Source: Peribacillus simplex (GTDB lineage Bacteria; Bacillota; Bacilli; Bacillales; DSM-1321). Taken from it: 64,000 nucleotides of DNA. The notes under the pieces were generated by a model, which saw nothing but the letters and a program-made list of their open reading frames with translations, searched no databases and was not told where the DNA came from. Made by a program: the position numbers and the translations under genes. Below, piece by piece: positions 53,018 through 62,871 of this stretch. Position 1 is the first letter of the stretch, and every line of letters begins with the position of its first letter. The stretch spans positions 434,001 to 498,000 of the forward strand of contig NZ_FTMX01000005.1 of assembly GCF_900156045.1 (NCBI RefSeq), in the 5' to 3' direction.

Positions 53018-53932
53018 TCAGAGTTTATTTTTACGATAAAAATAAAGAATATCCTCTAAGGATGACTTCAATGAAAGAACTGGTTTCCAACCTAATTTCA
53101 CGATTTCCACTGGTAAGATTTCAACCCTGCCTTCTTCCTGATCCTTTATTTTAGACTTCACTTCAAATTCAATGGTTGTTAAGGCTCTAAAACCGGTGAT
53201 TACTTCTCCTAAAGAGTGGCTATTCCCAGAAGCAATATCATAGATTACACCTGGTTTCCCCTGGGTTAAAATAATTTCATATGCATTTACCGCATCTCTT
53301 ACATCTACAAAATCCCGTTTTGCTTGAAGGTTACTCACTTCAAGTACTTTTTCAGCTTTATTTTCTTCCATATCGACTATCTTTTTTGCAAATATGGAAC
53401 AAACACCATTTGATATTCCGGGACCAATCAAGTTTGAGGGCTTAGCAATTACGATATTCATGTTGTAAAGTACTCCCCATGATTGGGCAATAAGTACCTG
53501 AAGAGTTTTACTTAAACTATAAGGGTGTGTTAGGGTTGAAATATTCTGGGGGTCAAATTCCAGCGCTGAACCGACTATAACTACTTTACAGGCTGGATTT
53601 TCTTGCCTAAGTGCTTCAATTAAATATAGGGTTGACATTGCATTTGCTTCCAGAGATGAAACAGGATCAATCCATGATTTTCCTACATGGTTTTGCCCTG
53701 CTAAATGAAGAAGATAATCGGGTTTCACTTTCTTTATTAATTCACCTACATTTTCCTTGTTTGTTAGATCACACAACTCTGTATGAACTTGACCATTTCC
53801 AAAACCCTTTCTAGATACAGCAGTAACAGCAAAACCTGCGTTTACAAAGTGATTACACGCATGCTGGCCAGTGAACCCGCTTGCCCCAGTAATTAATAAT
53901 TTAGGCATCTGGCTCATTACTTTTCCATCCAA
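53018..53932 (-). CDS. Extended SDR NAD(P)-dependent nucleotide-sugar epimerase/reductase
   Basis: Up to 304 residues. Rossmann motif GASGFTGQHA near the N terminus, a LAGQNHVGKSW segment, and the catalytic YSLSK (Tyr-x3-Lys) in HPYSLSKTLQ. The look is that of GDP-6-deoxy-4-keto-mannose reductase-type (RMD) enzymes. It overlaps the preceding RmlD-like gene: possible starts are ATG 53932, 53917 (TAATGA overlap) or 53908, and the last two give a normal N terminus. It is the last gene of the nucleotide-sugar operon and would act on a 4-keto-6-deoxy sugar nucleotide; the product is uncertain. Confidence 0.85.
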   Translation of the reverse strand: MDGKVMSQMPKLLITGASGFTGQHACNHFVNAGFAVTAVSRKGFGNGQVHTELCDLTNKENVGELIKKVKPDYLLHLAGQNHVGKSWIDPVSSLEANAMSTLYLIEALRQENPACKVVIVGSALEFDPQNISTLTHPYSLSKTLQVLIAQSWGVLYNMNIVIAKPSNLIGPGISNGVCSIFAKKIVDMEENKAEKVLEVSNLQAKRDFVDVRDAVNAYEIILTQGKPGVIYDIASGNSHSLGEVITGFRALTTIEFEVKSKIKDQEEGRVEILPVEIVKLGWKPVLSLKSSLEDILYFYRKNKL

Positions 53933-54741
53933 CTCTTTAATTCTTTCAGCATATGTTCATAAGTGGGAATCTGATAATAAAAATCGTTCCTTGTATTTTT
54001 TATTGTTCGATCCTGTATGATATGTGAGTCTGGTAAAATCTCAACATCTGTTTTATTAAAGGTCCTCTTGATTAATTTCAATAGATTATATTTTGACACT
54101 TTATTCTCAGAACCTAAATGATATAAGCCCGTTACGTTATTCTCAATAAATGATTCAATGGCTTTAGCTAACTCAAGTGTCGTTACTCCATTCCACATAA
54201 CTTTCTCATAACCATTAATTTGATTCCTTTGCTTCATAAACCATTGAAACAACCCTATGCCATTTTCTTTTAACTCTGGACCGATAATTGAGGTACGAAT
54301 AGTTAAATGTTTATCGCTAATGATTTCTCCCAGTTGTTTTGATTGGGCATATAAAGATGTACCGTCAGGAATATCATCCTCCGTATAATTTCCTTTCGTT
54401 CCCGAAAACACGCAATCTGTACTAATATGAATTAATTTACCCTTGTTCCGGTCAGTTAATTTGACCAGCTCATGTGGCAATAAGCTATTTACCTGAAAAG
54501 CCAGCTTTGGATTATTGCTTGCATGATCATTTAATATACCAATACAGTTAACAATAATATCCGGCTTTATAGATTCAATGATTTCCTCCAACATTGTTGG
54601 GATAGTAATATCTAGGTAGATACTCTCCTTATCTTCAGGGTCCCTTGATGTATAGAACACTTTATACTGTGGATTTTGTAGAAAATAAGCTGTTATTACG
54701 TGTCCTGCCATCCCTTTTCCGCCAAGGATTAGTACTTTCAT
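53917..54741 (-). CDS. RmlD-like nucleotide-sugar 4-reductase
   Basis: 274-residue reductase of the RmlD/SDR type. It has a GGKGMAGHVI dinucleotide-binding loop, STDCVFSGTKGNYTEDD (the RmlD signature region), catalytic YAQSK at about residues 132-136, and RTSIIGPE. RmlD makes dTDP-L-rhamnose; relatives such as WbvR reduce a UDP-4-keto-L-hexosamine. The neighbours (a UDP-GlcNAc-type dehydratase/5-epimerase and a 2-epimerase) support the second role. It begins with ATG 54741 directly at the end of the upstream gene. It lacks the cupin domain that CapF has, which argues against a CapF reaction. Confidence 0.85.
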   Translation of the reverse strand: MKVLILGGKGMAGHVITAYFLQNPQYKVFYTSRDPEDKESIYLDITIPTMLEEIIESIKPDIIVNCIGILNDHASNNPKLAFQVNSLLPHELVKLTDRNKGKLIHISTDCVFSGTKGNYTEDDIPDGTSLYAQSKQLGEIISDKHLTIRTSIIGPELKENGIGLFQWFMKQRNQINGYEKVMWNGVTTLELAKAIESFIENNVTGLYHLGSENKVSKYNLLKLIKRTFNKTDVEILPDSHIIQDRTIKNTRNDFYYQIPTYEHMLKELKSWMEK

Positions 54742-55734
54742 TTAAATAAACCTGCCTTTTTGTAATATCTCTTTGATTTCGACTTTACTCATCAATTCTT
54801 TGCTCGAATTGTAGTTCAATAAGTTTACAGGTTTATATTTTGAATAATGTTCCTTCAATTCTTCTGATTGGATTGTAGGAAGAATAACAAAGTACTCATC
54901 ATCAAAAGTAATCGTTGTTTTACTTTCGTATTCGGAGAGGAGGAGTTCATGCAATTTTTCTCCAGGCCTTATACCTAGGATATCCACTTCAACATTTTCC
55001 ACATCAGAAGAATCAATCAATACTTGAGCAAGATCAATAATTTTACAGGACGGCATTTTCATTACGAAAATTTCTCCGCCAATGCTTTCAAAGGTTGCCT
55101 TAAAAACCAATTTAATCGCTTCTTCAACGGTTAAAAAGAATCTCGTCATGTTCAAGTCGGTTATTCCAATTTTCCCCTTTTCTTTAATCTGCTTTTTAAA
55201 AACGTGAATGACACTTCCATTTGTGCCAAGCACGTTTCCGCCCCTGATACAAACAAATCTTGTTTTGGTGTTTAATGTATTAGCGTGTATGATCAGTCTT
55301 TCTGCCATCGCCTTTGAAAGGCCATAAAAGTTGGACGGATTTGAAGCCTTATCCGTAGAAATATTAACAACCGAATGTACATTACAGCTTATAGCGGCTT
55401 CTATAACATTCTGTGTTCCAATTACGTTCGTCTTTAAAGCTTCAATGGGTTGATCCTCACATACAGGAACATGCTTTAACGCTGCCAAGTGGAAAATATA
55501 ATCAACACCTTGGCAAGCTTCCAATAAAGCCTCCTTCTCTTTTACATCCCCGATTATGAAATGTAATTTCGGATTATTATCAAACTCTTGCTTCATTGTA
55601 AATTGATTGGTTTCATTTCTAGAAAAAATCCGTATTTCACTCGGTTCAAAATCCAATAACTGCTTAACCAATTCATATCCCCATGAGCCTGTACCGCCTG
55701 TTACCAATATTGTTCGATCTTTAATCAATTTCAT
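54742..55734 (-). CDS. UDP-GlcNAc 4,6-dehydratase/5-epimerase (CapE/WbjB/FlaA1 type)
   Basis: 330-residue enzyme of the short inverting 4,6-dehydratase group. Rossmann motif GGTGSWGYELVKQL, then HLAALKHVPVCEDQP, the catalytic STDKA and FYGLSKAMAE (Tyr-x3-Lys), and a C-terminal LGIRPGEKLHE motif. These enzymes turn UDP-GlcNAc into a 4-keto-6-deoxy intermediate with inversion at C5, the first step to L-fucosamine, L-rhamnosamine, L-quinovosamine or pseudaminic acid. The gene overlaps the upstream 2-epimerase by 14 bases. ATG 55734 is only 2 bases after GGGAGG, so TTG 55728 (8 bases) may be the real start. Confidence 0.9.
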   Translation of the reverse strand: MKLIKDRTILVTGGTGSWGYELVKQLLDFEPSEIRIFSRNETNQFTMKQEFDNNPKLHFIIGDVKEKEALLEACQGVDYIFHLAALKHVPVCEDQPIEALKTNVIGTQNVIEAAISCNVHSVVNISTDKASNPSNFYGLSKAMAERLIIHANTLNTKTRFVCIRGGNVLGTNGSVIHVFKKQIKEKGKIGITDLNMTRFFLTVEEAIKLVFKATFESIGGEIFVMKMPSCKIIDLAQVLIDSSDVENVEVDILGIRPGEKLHELLLSEYESKTTITFDDEYFVILPTIQSEELKEHYSKYKPVNLLNYNSSKELMSKVEIKEILQKGRFI

Positions 55735-56812
55735 GGCCTCCCAGTATTATTTTAAGCACTTTATCTGAAACGTTTTTATGGTCGTAGCCTTCTGGAAAAG
55801 TCCAGTCTTTTTGCTGGTTAACCATAACCTTCACACAATTTACGATTTGTTTAGCGTTAATTCCTGATAACATATTGCTGCCCGACTCAATGGTTTCTGG
55901 CCTTTCCGTTGTTTTTCGTATCGTAACGGTCGGTACATGGAACAAACAACATTCCTCTTGAACGGTTCCACTATCGGTAAGCACACAAAATGCATTTTTT
56001 TCAAGCTTTACGAAATCAAAGAAACCAAATGGCTCATTAAATTCAATTAATGGATGCATTTCTAATTTGGGACTGAGCTCAATGCGGGATTTTGTCCGGG
56101 GATGTAAACTGCATATGATTCTTTTTTGATAGGATTCGGCAACTAAATTAATGCCCTTCATAATCTCCACCAAACGGTCTTCATAGTCAACATTTTCAGC
56201 ACGATGGGCTGTAACGAGGAAATAATCATCCTTATTTAGATTCAATTTGTCCAATATTAAACTTTGCTCGATTTCATTGTCGTAATGGTTCAAGACCTCG
56301 TAAATGGGGTTACCCGATAAATATATTTTGTTACTCGGGATACCTTCTTTCAAGAGATTCTCTTTACTTTGAGGAGTATAAGGTAAATTAAAGCTTGAAA
56401 CCGCATCAATAATACGACGATTTTTTTCTTCAGGCACCTCCAAGTCAAAACAACGGTTCCCTGCTTCCATATGAATAACTGGTATGCCCATTCTTTCTGC
56501 TAAGATAGAGCTGAGTCCGGAGTTTGTATCCCCCAATACTAATATTTTGTCGGGCTTTTCAGTTAATAGGATGACCTCTAATTTTTTAAATATGGCCGCT
56601 AACTGTTCACCAAGAGTTTGCTGTTGATTCAACAAGACATAATCAGGGGTTCGAACCTTTAGCTGTTGGAAGAATATTTCACTTAAGGATTCGGTGAAAT
56701 TTTGTCCTGTGTGTACTAGAATATGTGAATCGGCATATTGATCCAGCTTCTTTATAATTAGACTTAATCTGATGATTTCAGGTCGAGTCCCTAAAATGGT
56801 CATTACTTTCAC
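55721..56812 (-). CDS. Non-hydrolysing UDP-N-acetylglucosamine 2-epimerase (WecB/CapG/WbjD type)
   Basis: 363-residue GT-B-fold epimerase. Typical blocks are ILGTRPEIIRLS, HTGQNF, VLGDTNSGLSS, HMEAGNRCFD with PEEKNR, TAHRAENVD, LTDSGTVQEE and RKTTERPE. The start is GTG 56812 behind AAGGAG (8-base spacing). It is the first gene of the nucleotide-sugar operon. With the CapE-type dehydratase downstream it most resembles CapG/WbjD/WbvD, which epimerises a UDP-6-deoxy-L-hexosamine at C2, rather than a housekeeping WecB/MnaA. Confidence 0.92.
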   Translation of the reverse strand: MKVMTILGTRPEIIRLSLIIKKLDQYADSHILVHTGQNFTESLSEIFFQQLKVRTPDYVLLNQQQTLGEQLAAIFKKLEVILLTEKPDKILVLGDTNSGLSSILAERMGIPVIHMEAGNRCFDLEVPEEKNRRIIDAVSSFNLPYTPQSKENLLKEGIPSNKIYLSGNPIYEVLNHYDNEIEQSLILDKLNLNKDDYFLVTAHRAENVDYEDRLVEIMKGINLVAESYQKRIICSLHPRTKSRIELSPKLEMHPLIEFNEPFGFFDFVKLEKNAFCVLTDSGTVQEECCLFHVPTVTIRKTTERPETIESGSNMLSGINAKQIVNCVKVMVNQQKDWTFPEGYDHKNVSDKVLKIILGGHEID

Positions 56813-57073
56813 GATTTACACTCCTTACTCTTATCTGGTTTATGGCCTCTCCGTCTACCCTTTATTGTATGCACAGGTAATCCTATTGTTATAGGCTATC
56901 CTATTAGATTTCGCCTCAATTTGAACGAATAGCCTGCTAATAAGCCATCATTCCCGCGCAACCTAGATCTGTTAAAGGATTGTATTCCTTAAGTTGGTGT
57001 AGGAATATGTTTGATTCCTTTTTGGAATTTTAAGTAGAGATCATTATTGATTGAACTCCATCCCATTCTATTA

Positions 57074-57109
57074 AAAAAGCTATATGTCCTTAAGGACATA
57101 TAGCTTTTT
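57074..57109. terminator. Perfect palindromic terminator
   Basis: 36-base perfect palindrome with five A and five T at its ends, one base beyond the stop of the ABC exporter gene. It also insulates the nucleotide-sugar operon start, 260 bases away. The gap 56813-57073 shows no gene. Confidence 0.9.
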
Positions 57110-57110
57110 A

Positions 57111-58826
57111 TCATTTTTGAAATTGTAATTGATGCAGATTGGCAAAAATGCCCCCCTGCTTGAGTAGGTCATCGTGACCGCCCTCTTCAGCAATTCCTTC
57201 TTCCGTAACAACGACGATCTTGTCAGCGTTTCGAATGGTTGCCAAACGGTGTGCGATGACTAACGTAGTTCTGTTCTCAGCTAGTTCAGTAAGAGCCTGC
57301 TGAATGATTCTTTCCGTCTCGGTATCGAGTGCAGAGGTTGCCTCATCGAGAATTAATATTGGCGGATTTTTCAAAAACATCCTTGCTATTGCAATTCGTT
57401 GTTTTTGTCCTCCTGATAATTTCAAGCCGCGTTCACCTATTTGAGTTTCATAGCCTTCTGGAAGTCCTTCAATGAAAGTCTCCAAATGGGCTTTCCTTGC
57501 GGCTTCTTGAATTTGTTCATCCGATGCGTCAAGCATTCCGTACGCAATGTTCTCTTTTACAGTTCCCGTGAAAAGAAACACGTCTTGCTGGACAATGCCA
57601 ATTTGTGAGCGCAATGACTTTTTCGTCATCTCACGAATATCAATTCCATCAATGGAAATCGAGCCGGCATTAACATCATAAAATCGTGGGATCAATGAAC
57701 ATATGGTCGTTTTCCCGGCTCCTGAAGGTCCGACAAAAGCGATGGTTTCACCCGCTTTAACTGTTAGGTCAATACCTTTTAAAACCTGCTTTTTATCTTC
57801 ATAGTTAAAGGAAACGTCTTTAAAGGAAATATCACCCAAAAGGGCTGTTACCTCTATTGCATCCTTTTTATCCACGACATCAGGCGCGATATCCAGAAGT
57901 TCCGTAAAACGTTTAAAGCCGGCCATCCCTTTTGGATAGAGTTCCATCAACGCACTGATTTTGTCGATCGGCTTAAATAATACGTTAACGTATAAGACGA
58001 ATGCAACCAGTTCACCATAAGAGAGCTGCCCATGAAAAGTTAGCCAAGCTCCTATCACCAACACGGCAAGGGTCATAAACCTCGTCATCATGTAAATGCC
58101 TGATAGGCTAAAGGACATTACCTTATATCCAAGAAGTTTCGCTTTACGGAATTTGCGATTATTAGTAGAAAATCTTTTCATTTCATATATTTCATTAGTA
58201 AAGGATTGGACAACCCTCACCCCTGAGACGCTATCTTCCACACGGGCATTTACATCGGCAACTTCTGTATACATTTTCTTCCACGCTTTATTCATCTTTA
58301 AATTACTTATGACAATTAATAAAACGAGGAACGGTAATATACAAACCGATATGAGTGCCAATTTCACATTGATTGTCAACATAATCCAAAATGCACCTAA
58401 AAAAGTCATGAAGGCAATGAATAAATCTTCAGGACCATGGTGAGCAAGTTCACCAATATCGAACAGATCATTGGTTATGCGGCTCATGATATGGCCGGTT
58501 TTCGTGTTATCAAAAAAACGAAAGGATTGTTTTTGCACATGCTCAAATAACTCCTCACGCATATCAGTCTCAATATTGATACCCAATTTGTGACCCCAAT
58601 ACCCTACGATGAACTGTAAGAAGGTACTAATGATATAAAGGAGGAACAAACCGGCACTTACCGAAACAATTGCAGACCAATCGTCGCCAGGCAGCAGTGT
58701 ATCTATAAACCACTGAACAGCTAGCGGAAATGCAAGTTCAAGTACAGCCACGACCACTGCACTGAAGAAATCAATAATGAATAACCGCTTATGCGGCAGG
58801 TAATATGAAGCAAAACGTCGAATCAT
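57111..58826 (-). CDS. ABC exporter, fused membrane and ATPase domains
   Basis: 571-residue half-transporter of the MsbA/BmrA type. A six-helix membrane domain (about 1-310) precedes an ATPase with Walker A GPSGAGKTT, Q loop GIVQQDVFLF, signature LSGGQKQR, Walker B ILILDEATSALD and the switch His in AHRLATIR. It acts as a homodimer or with a partner to export lipids or hydrophobic compounds. The start is ATG 58826 (AAGGAG, 9 bases); an upstream extension to 58877 has no site. It is monocistronic with its own terminator. The substrate is unknown. Confidence 0.93.
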   Translation of the reverse strand: MIRRFASYYLPHKRLFIIDFFSAVVVAVLELAFPLAVQWFIDTLLPGDDWSAIVSVSAGLFLLYIISTFLQFIVGYWGHKLGINIETDMREELFEHVQKQSFRFFDNTKTGHIMSRITNDLFDIGELAHHGPEDLFIAFMTFLGAFWIMLTINVKLALISVCILPFLVLLIVISNLKMNKAWKKMYTEVADVNARVEDSVSGVRVVQSFTNEIYEMKRFSTNNRKFRKAKLLGYKVMSFSLSGIYMMTRFMTLAVLVIGAWLTFHGQLSYGELVAFVLYVNVLFKPIDKISALMELYPKGMAGFKRFTELLDIAPDVVDKKDAIEVTALLGDISFKDVSFNYEDKKQVLKGIDLTVKAGETIAFVGPSGAGKTTICSLIPRFYDVNAGSISIDGIDIREMTKKSLRSQIGIVQQDVFLFTGTVKENIAYGMLDASDEQIQEAARKAHLETFIEGLPEGYETQIGERGLKLSGGQKQRIAIARMFLKNPPILILDEATSALDTETERIIQQALTELAENRTTLVIAHRLATIRNADKIVVVTEEGIAEEGGHDDLLKQGGIFANLHQLQFQK

Positions 58827-59044
58827 CAAATTTTTCTCCTTTTTTACATATATTAAGGAGTATAATTCCAATTTCAATATTCAGCAAGCATTTCAGAACC
58901 CTCGATTTCATAATATGGTAAAATCATCTATAAAACAGCCCAACCCGGCTCATGCAATCTATTAAATGAAGGAGTGAATCCAGTGTAAAAAAAATAACCA
59001 TTCTAAATATCCATGAACTTTATTATCGTAAAAGGATGGTATTC

Positions 59045-60286
59045 ATGAAAAAAACATCGTTTCGATGCCTTTGGATTGGTCAGGCGTTTGCAAATCTAGG
59101 GGATATATTTTATGTAGTCGGGTTGATTTCACTATTATATACCTTGACGGGATCTGCCTTTTATTTGAGTTTGCTTCCGTTCACTACAACGATTTTTCGG
59201 TTTATCAGCAGTTTCCTTGCCCCCCTCGTCATTGACAGGTTTCCTTTAAAAAGAATCCTTGTACAATCTCAAGGGTGGAAAACCATCTTACTCGTTTTCC
59301 TAGGAATCTATATAACAAGTTTCAATCATGGTTTTTCTGTTGCCGTCATTCTCTTCATTGCCTTGATTTCATTATTGGATGGAGTCGCTGCCCCGGTCAG
59401 CGCAGCTTTGGTTCCTCAATTGGTTCCAAAAGATGAACGGATGAAAGCGAATGGTTTCTTGAATGTGATTACCCAGACCATCTTTGTAGCAGGATGGCCA
59501 CTAGGTTCCGTCTTATTGATAAGCACTAACAGCAGCTTCATCATTTGGCTTACGGTCATGTTTTTTGCCGTTTCAACGATCTATACAGTGAGAATCGAAA
59601 TCCCTGAACAACCGACGGACTCTGTTGCTCCGACAAACTGGGGTTCCATTAAATCCGGATGGGTTGCGATTCGCCAAATCCCAACTATCCGTACACTCAT
59701 TTCCATTGATTTTATAACTACTTTAGCTTCAAGCGTGTGGGTGGCTGCCGTTATCTATTTATATGTAGAACAGAACCTGCAACTTGGTGAGGAGTGGTGG
59801 GGATACATTAACACAAGCTACTTTGTCGGCATGATTGTCAGTGGATTGATCGTCATCCGTTTTGCCAAGTTACTAGAAAAATATATTGGCTTCTTCATCA
59901 CTTTAGGGCTATTTCTCAGTTCACTGCTGATCCTGCTTTTTGGAACTACCAGTATTCCAGCTTTGGCTTTGCTGCTGGCATGCCTGTACGGTCTGCCAGA
60001 ACAAATCCGGGAAGTGATCTACACCAAGCTATTCCAAGACCATGCAACGGAAAAGACTCTTGCAAAAATTCATGCCGTTTGGGGAGCTGTCATCAATCTT
60101 ACATTTGCCGGCTCTGTCTTACTATTAGGCTATATATCGGAAACATACAGTGTCAAAACAACGTTCCAATTTTCTTCCAGCCTGATATTCCTTGCCTTCC
60201 TTTATGCAATGTTTAAAAGGAAGGACCTACAAGGGAAAAAATGTGATCAATCACTGTCAAGTCAGTCATCTAATATTCCTAGATGA
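59045..60286 (+). CDS. MFS transporter
   Basis: 413-residue transporter with about twelve predicted membrane segments, of the macrolide/enterobactin-exporter-like MFS_3 look: N-terminal FRCLWIGQAFANLGDIFYVVGL, a FLAPLVIDRFPLKRILV loop motif, and an EIPEQPTDS central loop. It probably exports small molecules or antibiotics. ATG 59045 is the start because AAAGG lies 9 bases upstream; ATG 59036 overlaps that site. The gene is divergent from the ABC exporter gene and followed by a strong terminator. Confidence 0.9.
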   Translation: MKKTSFRCLWIGQAFANLGDIFYVVGLISLLYTLTGSAFYLSLLPFTTTIFRFISSFLAPLVIDRFPLKRILVQSQGWKTILLVFLGIYITSFNHGFSVAVILFIALISLLDGVAAPVSAALVPQLVPKDERMKANGFLNVITQTIFVAGWPLGSVLLISTNSSFIIWLTVMFFAVSTIYTVRIEIPEQPTDSVAPTNWGSIKSGWVAIRQIPTIRTLISIDFITTLASSVWVAAVIYLYVEQNLQLGEEWWGYINTSYFVGMIVSGLIVIRFAKLLEKYIGFFITLGLFLSSLLILLFGTTSIPALALLLACLYGLPEQIREVIYTKLFQDHATEKTLAKIHAVWGAVINLTFAGSVLLLGYISETYSVKTTFQFSSSLIFLAFLYAMFKRKDLQGKKCDQSLSSQSSNIPR

Positions 60287-60309
60287 TGCATTCCATTCGA
60301 TTCACCAAT

Positions 60310-60345
60310 AAAAAAGGAGCCTTGGTTTTCCATGGCTCCTTTTTT
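60310..60345 (+). terminator. Terminator after the MFS gene
   Basis: Stem GGAGCCTTGG / CCATGGCTCC with two central mismatches, flanked by six A and by seven T; 24 bases past the stop. Confidence 0.9.
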
Positions 60346-60491
60346 ATGTTTCAAGGGCTCTTCGAAGAATATTGTCTCTCTTTAAAATCTTGCTTAGCGT
60401 GATTGACTTACCCCTGATTAAAGCTGCTGCACAACCAAACAAGGAAAAAAAATATATAACGCTTCTTTTCACCACCTGGCACCCATTCATC

Positions 60492-61754
60492 CTATTTGAT
60501 AATCCAGATATTCTTATCTATAAACGCCCAATTCTGCGGGAATTCCAAACCAATCTGCCAATAAGTTGCACCTACCAGTTCAAATGCATCAATCATTTCA
60601 TATTTTGCGCTTATCGATCGAATATCTTCAAACCAAACGACATGGTTCGAATTCTCACTTCGATATGAATAGGTAGGTGAAGCCGCTGAAGTGTCAAAGG
60701 TTATTTCAGTGCCAGTTGCAATGGCAAGATTTTGGGCATTTTGAGCTGATAATGCTTTCGTCTCGTTGCTTGGTATTATCCAATCGTATCCATACATCGG
60801 AAATGCCGACTGCAGTTTATAATCAGGTATGGTCGACAAAGCATAACGAAGAACCTCTCCCATCCACCAAAGTGGGGAAATGGGTTCAGGCGGGCCAGTT
60901 GGATACCCATAGTCAATGGTCATCACGGCAACAAGGTCGGCTGCCTCTCCGATCCCCCGATAATCATGCCCACCTACAATTCGATTATCAGGATTATCCG
61001 CTGTTTTTGCATGTACGTTTACATGCAGGATCAGTTCGTTTAACCCCTCCTTCAATTCTTTTAAAAAAAGCACATAATCTGAACGCCTGGCAGGTGGGAT
61101 GAATTCGATGTCCATACTGACACCGCCATAGCCTTTCTCCCTAACGAAATTCAGCATACTATTGATTAAATTCGCTCTGTATACTGAACTGGCAAGGACA
61201 TCACCAGCCAAATCAGCATCAAAATCACCACCTTGAAAGTTCCGGATCATCAGTAGCGGCTTCACACCTGTCTGCTCGCATTTCGCAATAAGAGGGAGAT
61301 CATCACCATCAACGTAAGCATTTCCTTCCCTTGTAAACGAATAAGCTACAATCGCTAAATATGATAATTTATCACCATTCTGCTCAAGTGTTTCAAACAC
61401 TACTCCACCTGAAGTCGGGAAGGCAAAACCCAGCGTAATCAATTGATTTTTGTAAGGGGAAGGAATCAAAATTTCCGTACCGACTTTTAGCGAGTTTGCA
61501 ACGATTCCTGGATTGGCCTCCAAGATTGCCGCTGCACTTGTACCAAAACGACTGCCGATTCTAGTAAGGGTATCCTGACTTTTAATTAGATACCTTCGAT
61601 TCACCGCTTTTTCATTAGGAATATACAATGCCAGGCCAGGAACCAAATTTGTTGATTCCAATCCGTTGACTTCAATTATCTTCGATGGGTCAACTTTATT
61701 TTTCGTGGCAATTCCCCAAAGACTGTCACCTTTTTTCACAATAACGATCGTCAT
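60492..61754 (-). CDS. LysM-GH18 spore cortex peptidoglycan hydrolase (YaaH/SleL type)
   Basis: 420-residue protein with two N-terminal LysM domains (residues about 2-46 and 52-97; KKGDSLWGIATKNKVDP and SQDTLTRIGSRFGTSAAAI) and a GH18 barrel (about 105-420) with SMDIEFIPP as the catalytic DxE motif. YaaH/SleL relatives are N-acetylglucosaminidases that cut cortex muramic-lactam peptidoglycan during germination. There is no signal peptide, as is normal for mother-cell-made spore enzymes. The start is ATG 61754 behind GGAGGG. It is convergent with the MFS gene. Confidence 0.92.
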   Translation of the reverse strand: MTIVIVKKGDSLWGIATKNKVDPSKIIEVNGLESTNLVPGLALYIPNEKAVNRRYLIKSQDTLTRIGSRFGTSAAAILEANPGIVANSLKVGTEILIPSPYKNQLITLGFAFPTSGGVVFETLEQNGDKLSYLAIVAYSFTREGNAYVDGDDLPLIAKCEQTGVKPLLMIRNFQGGDFDADLAGDVLASSVYRANLINSMLNFVREKGYGGVSMDIEFIPPARRSDYVLFLKELKEGLNELILHVNVHAKTADNPDNRIVGGHDYRGIGEAADLVAVMTIDYGYPTGPPEPISPLWWMGEVLRYALSTIPDYKLQSAFPMYGYDWIIPSNETKALSAQNAQNLAIATGTEITFDTSAASPTYSYRSENSNHVVWFEDIRSISAKYEMIDAFELVGATYWQIGLEFPQNWAFIDKNIWIIK

Positions 61755-61883
61755 TCAAAACCCTCCAAACTCCCTCCAAAAAAGTTTATGTCAATCAGGT
61801 AATTGGATAGAACGCATTATCACATTTCCTAAAGATGATAACCTCTTTTTTAAACGTTATTTTAACTGGAATGAAGGATCACG

Positions 61884-61914
61884 AAAAAAAGAGGCTGTCC
61901 TAAGGGACAACCCC
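61884..61914 (-). terminator. Terminator of the SDR gene
   Basis: 10-bp stem with G-U pairs (61891-61900 and 61905-61914), followed on the minus strand by seven T; 47 bases past the stop at 61962. Confidence 0.82.
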
Positions 61915-61961
61915 AAGCTATAAGCCATCAGTTGATTTTTCGTTTCACATACTCCCATACA

Positions 61962-62711
61962 TCAAAGTAAATTCTTAATATCGTAGAACTTCCCATTCTC
62001 CAAATCTTCCGCTTCAAGAAGCTGCAAAAGTTTACCTGCCACAAATTCGGGGCTTCTTAACATGCCCTTTTCTTTATATTCATGAAATTTGTCTCGATCG
62101 GAAAAGTCCCGTTCGTCTGCTGAGCGGATTGTCCCTTGCATCTCCGTATCCATTACACCTGGAGAAAAAGAAATGAGAGACGTAGGGAAAGATGTTTTAT
62201 CCTGTTCCAACCCTGCAACCCGTGTGAACATTTCTAGCCCAGCCTTAGTGCTGCAATAGGCTGCCCAGCCATGGTAAGGGTTTTTTGCTGCTCCTGAAGA
62301 TATGTTGACCATTACCTTCTTTCTGTTCCAGTCCTTTGTCTGTTTAACGAATTCATCAGCCAATACGACGGGTGCCATGAAATTCACCCGCATGCTTGTT
62401 TCCAAATTTACTATGCCAAGGTTTCCTACCGGCTTTATCGGTTCAATGACACCTGCATTATTAATGAAAAAAATGTCACTTGTTTCATCTACAGCAGCAA
62501 GAATCTCGTTGACTAAGGTAGGTAACTTTTCAGTTTCATTCAAGTCCATCGAAATAAATGTAAGTTTCGTCCCGGATCTGTCAGCCAACCGCTGCATTTC
62601 AGGATGGGCTGTACGGGAAACTAAAATGCAATGATCACTCGTCTGCAAACATCCTTTGGCGATGGCAGCACCTAAACCTTTTGAAGCTCCTGTGATTATA
62701 AACGTTTTCAC
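61962..62711 (-). CDS. SDR-family oxidoreductase, benzil-reductase type
   Basis: 249-residue classical short-chain dehydrogenase. NADP-binding GASKGLGAAIAKG, INNAG, catalytic Ser in NISSGAAKNPYHGW and Tyr-x3-Lys in AAYCSTKAGLE, then SPGVMDTEMQ. The size and the FFINNAG / VMDTEMQ blocks resemble (S)-benzoin-forming benzil reductase YueD of Bacillus and sepiapterin-reductase-like SDRs. The natural substrate of that group is not established. The start is GTG 62711 with AAGGGGG. Monocistronic. Confidence 0.88.
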   Translation of the reverse strand: MKTFIITGASKGLGAAIAKGCLQTSDHCILVSRTAHPEMQRLADRSGTKLTFISMDLNETEKLPTLVNEILAAVDETSDIFFINNAGVIEPIKPVGNLGIVNLETSMRVNFMAPVVLADEFVKQTKDWNRKKVMVNISSGAAKNPYHGWAAYCSTKAGLEMFTRVAGLEQDKTSFPTSLISFSPGVMDTEMQGTIRSADERDFSDRDKFHEYKEKGMLRSPEFVAGKLLQLLEAEDLENGKFYDIKNLL

Positions 62712-62871
62712 GGCATTTCCCCCTTTTATGGATATAAACTATTGTACCAAAATGGAGTATGAAATGGTCTCCTGCCGAATCCCTTTCACTATTCATACCG
62801 AAGATGATTACTATAATTTTAAAACACTCTTGGCTATACTCCATGATTTTTTTCATTTATATGTAATAAAT

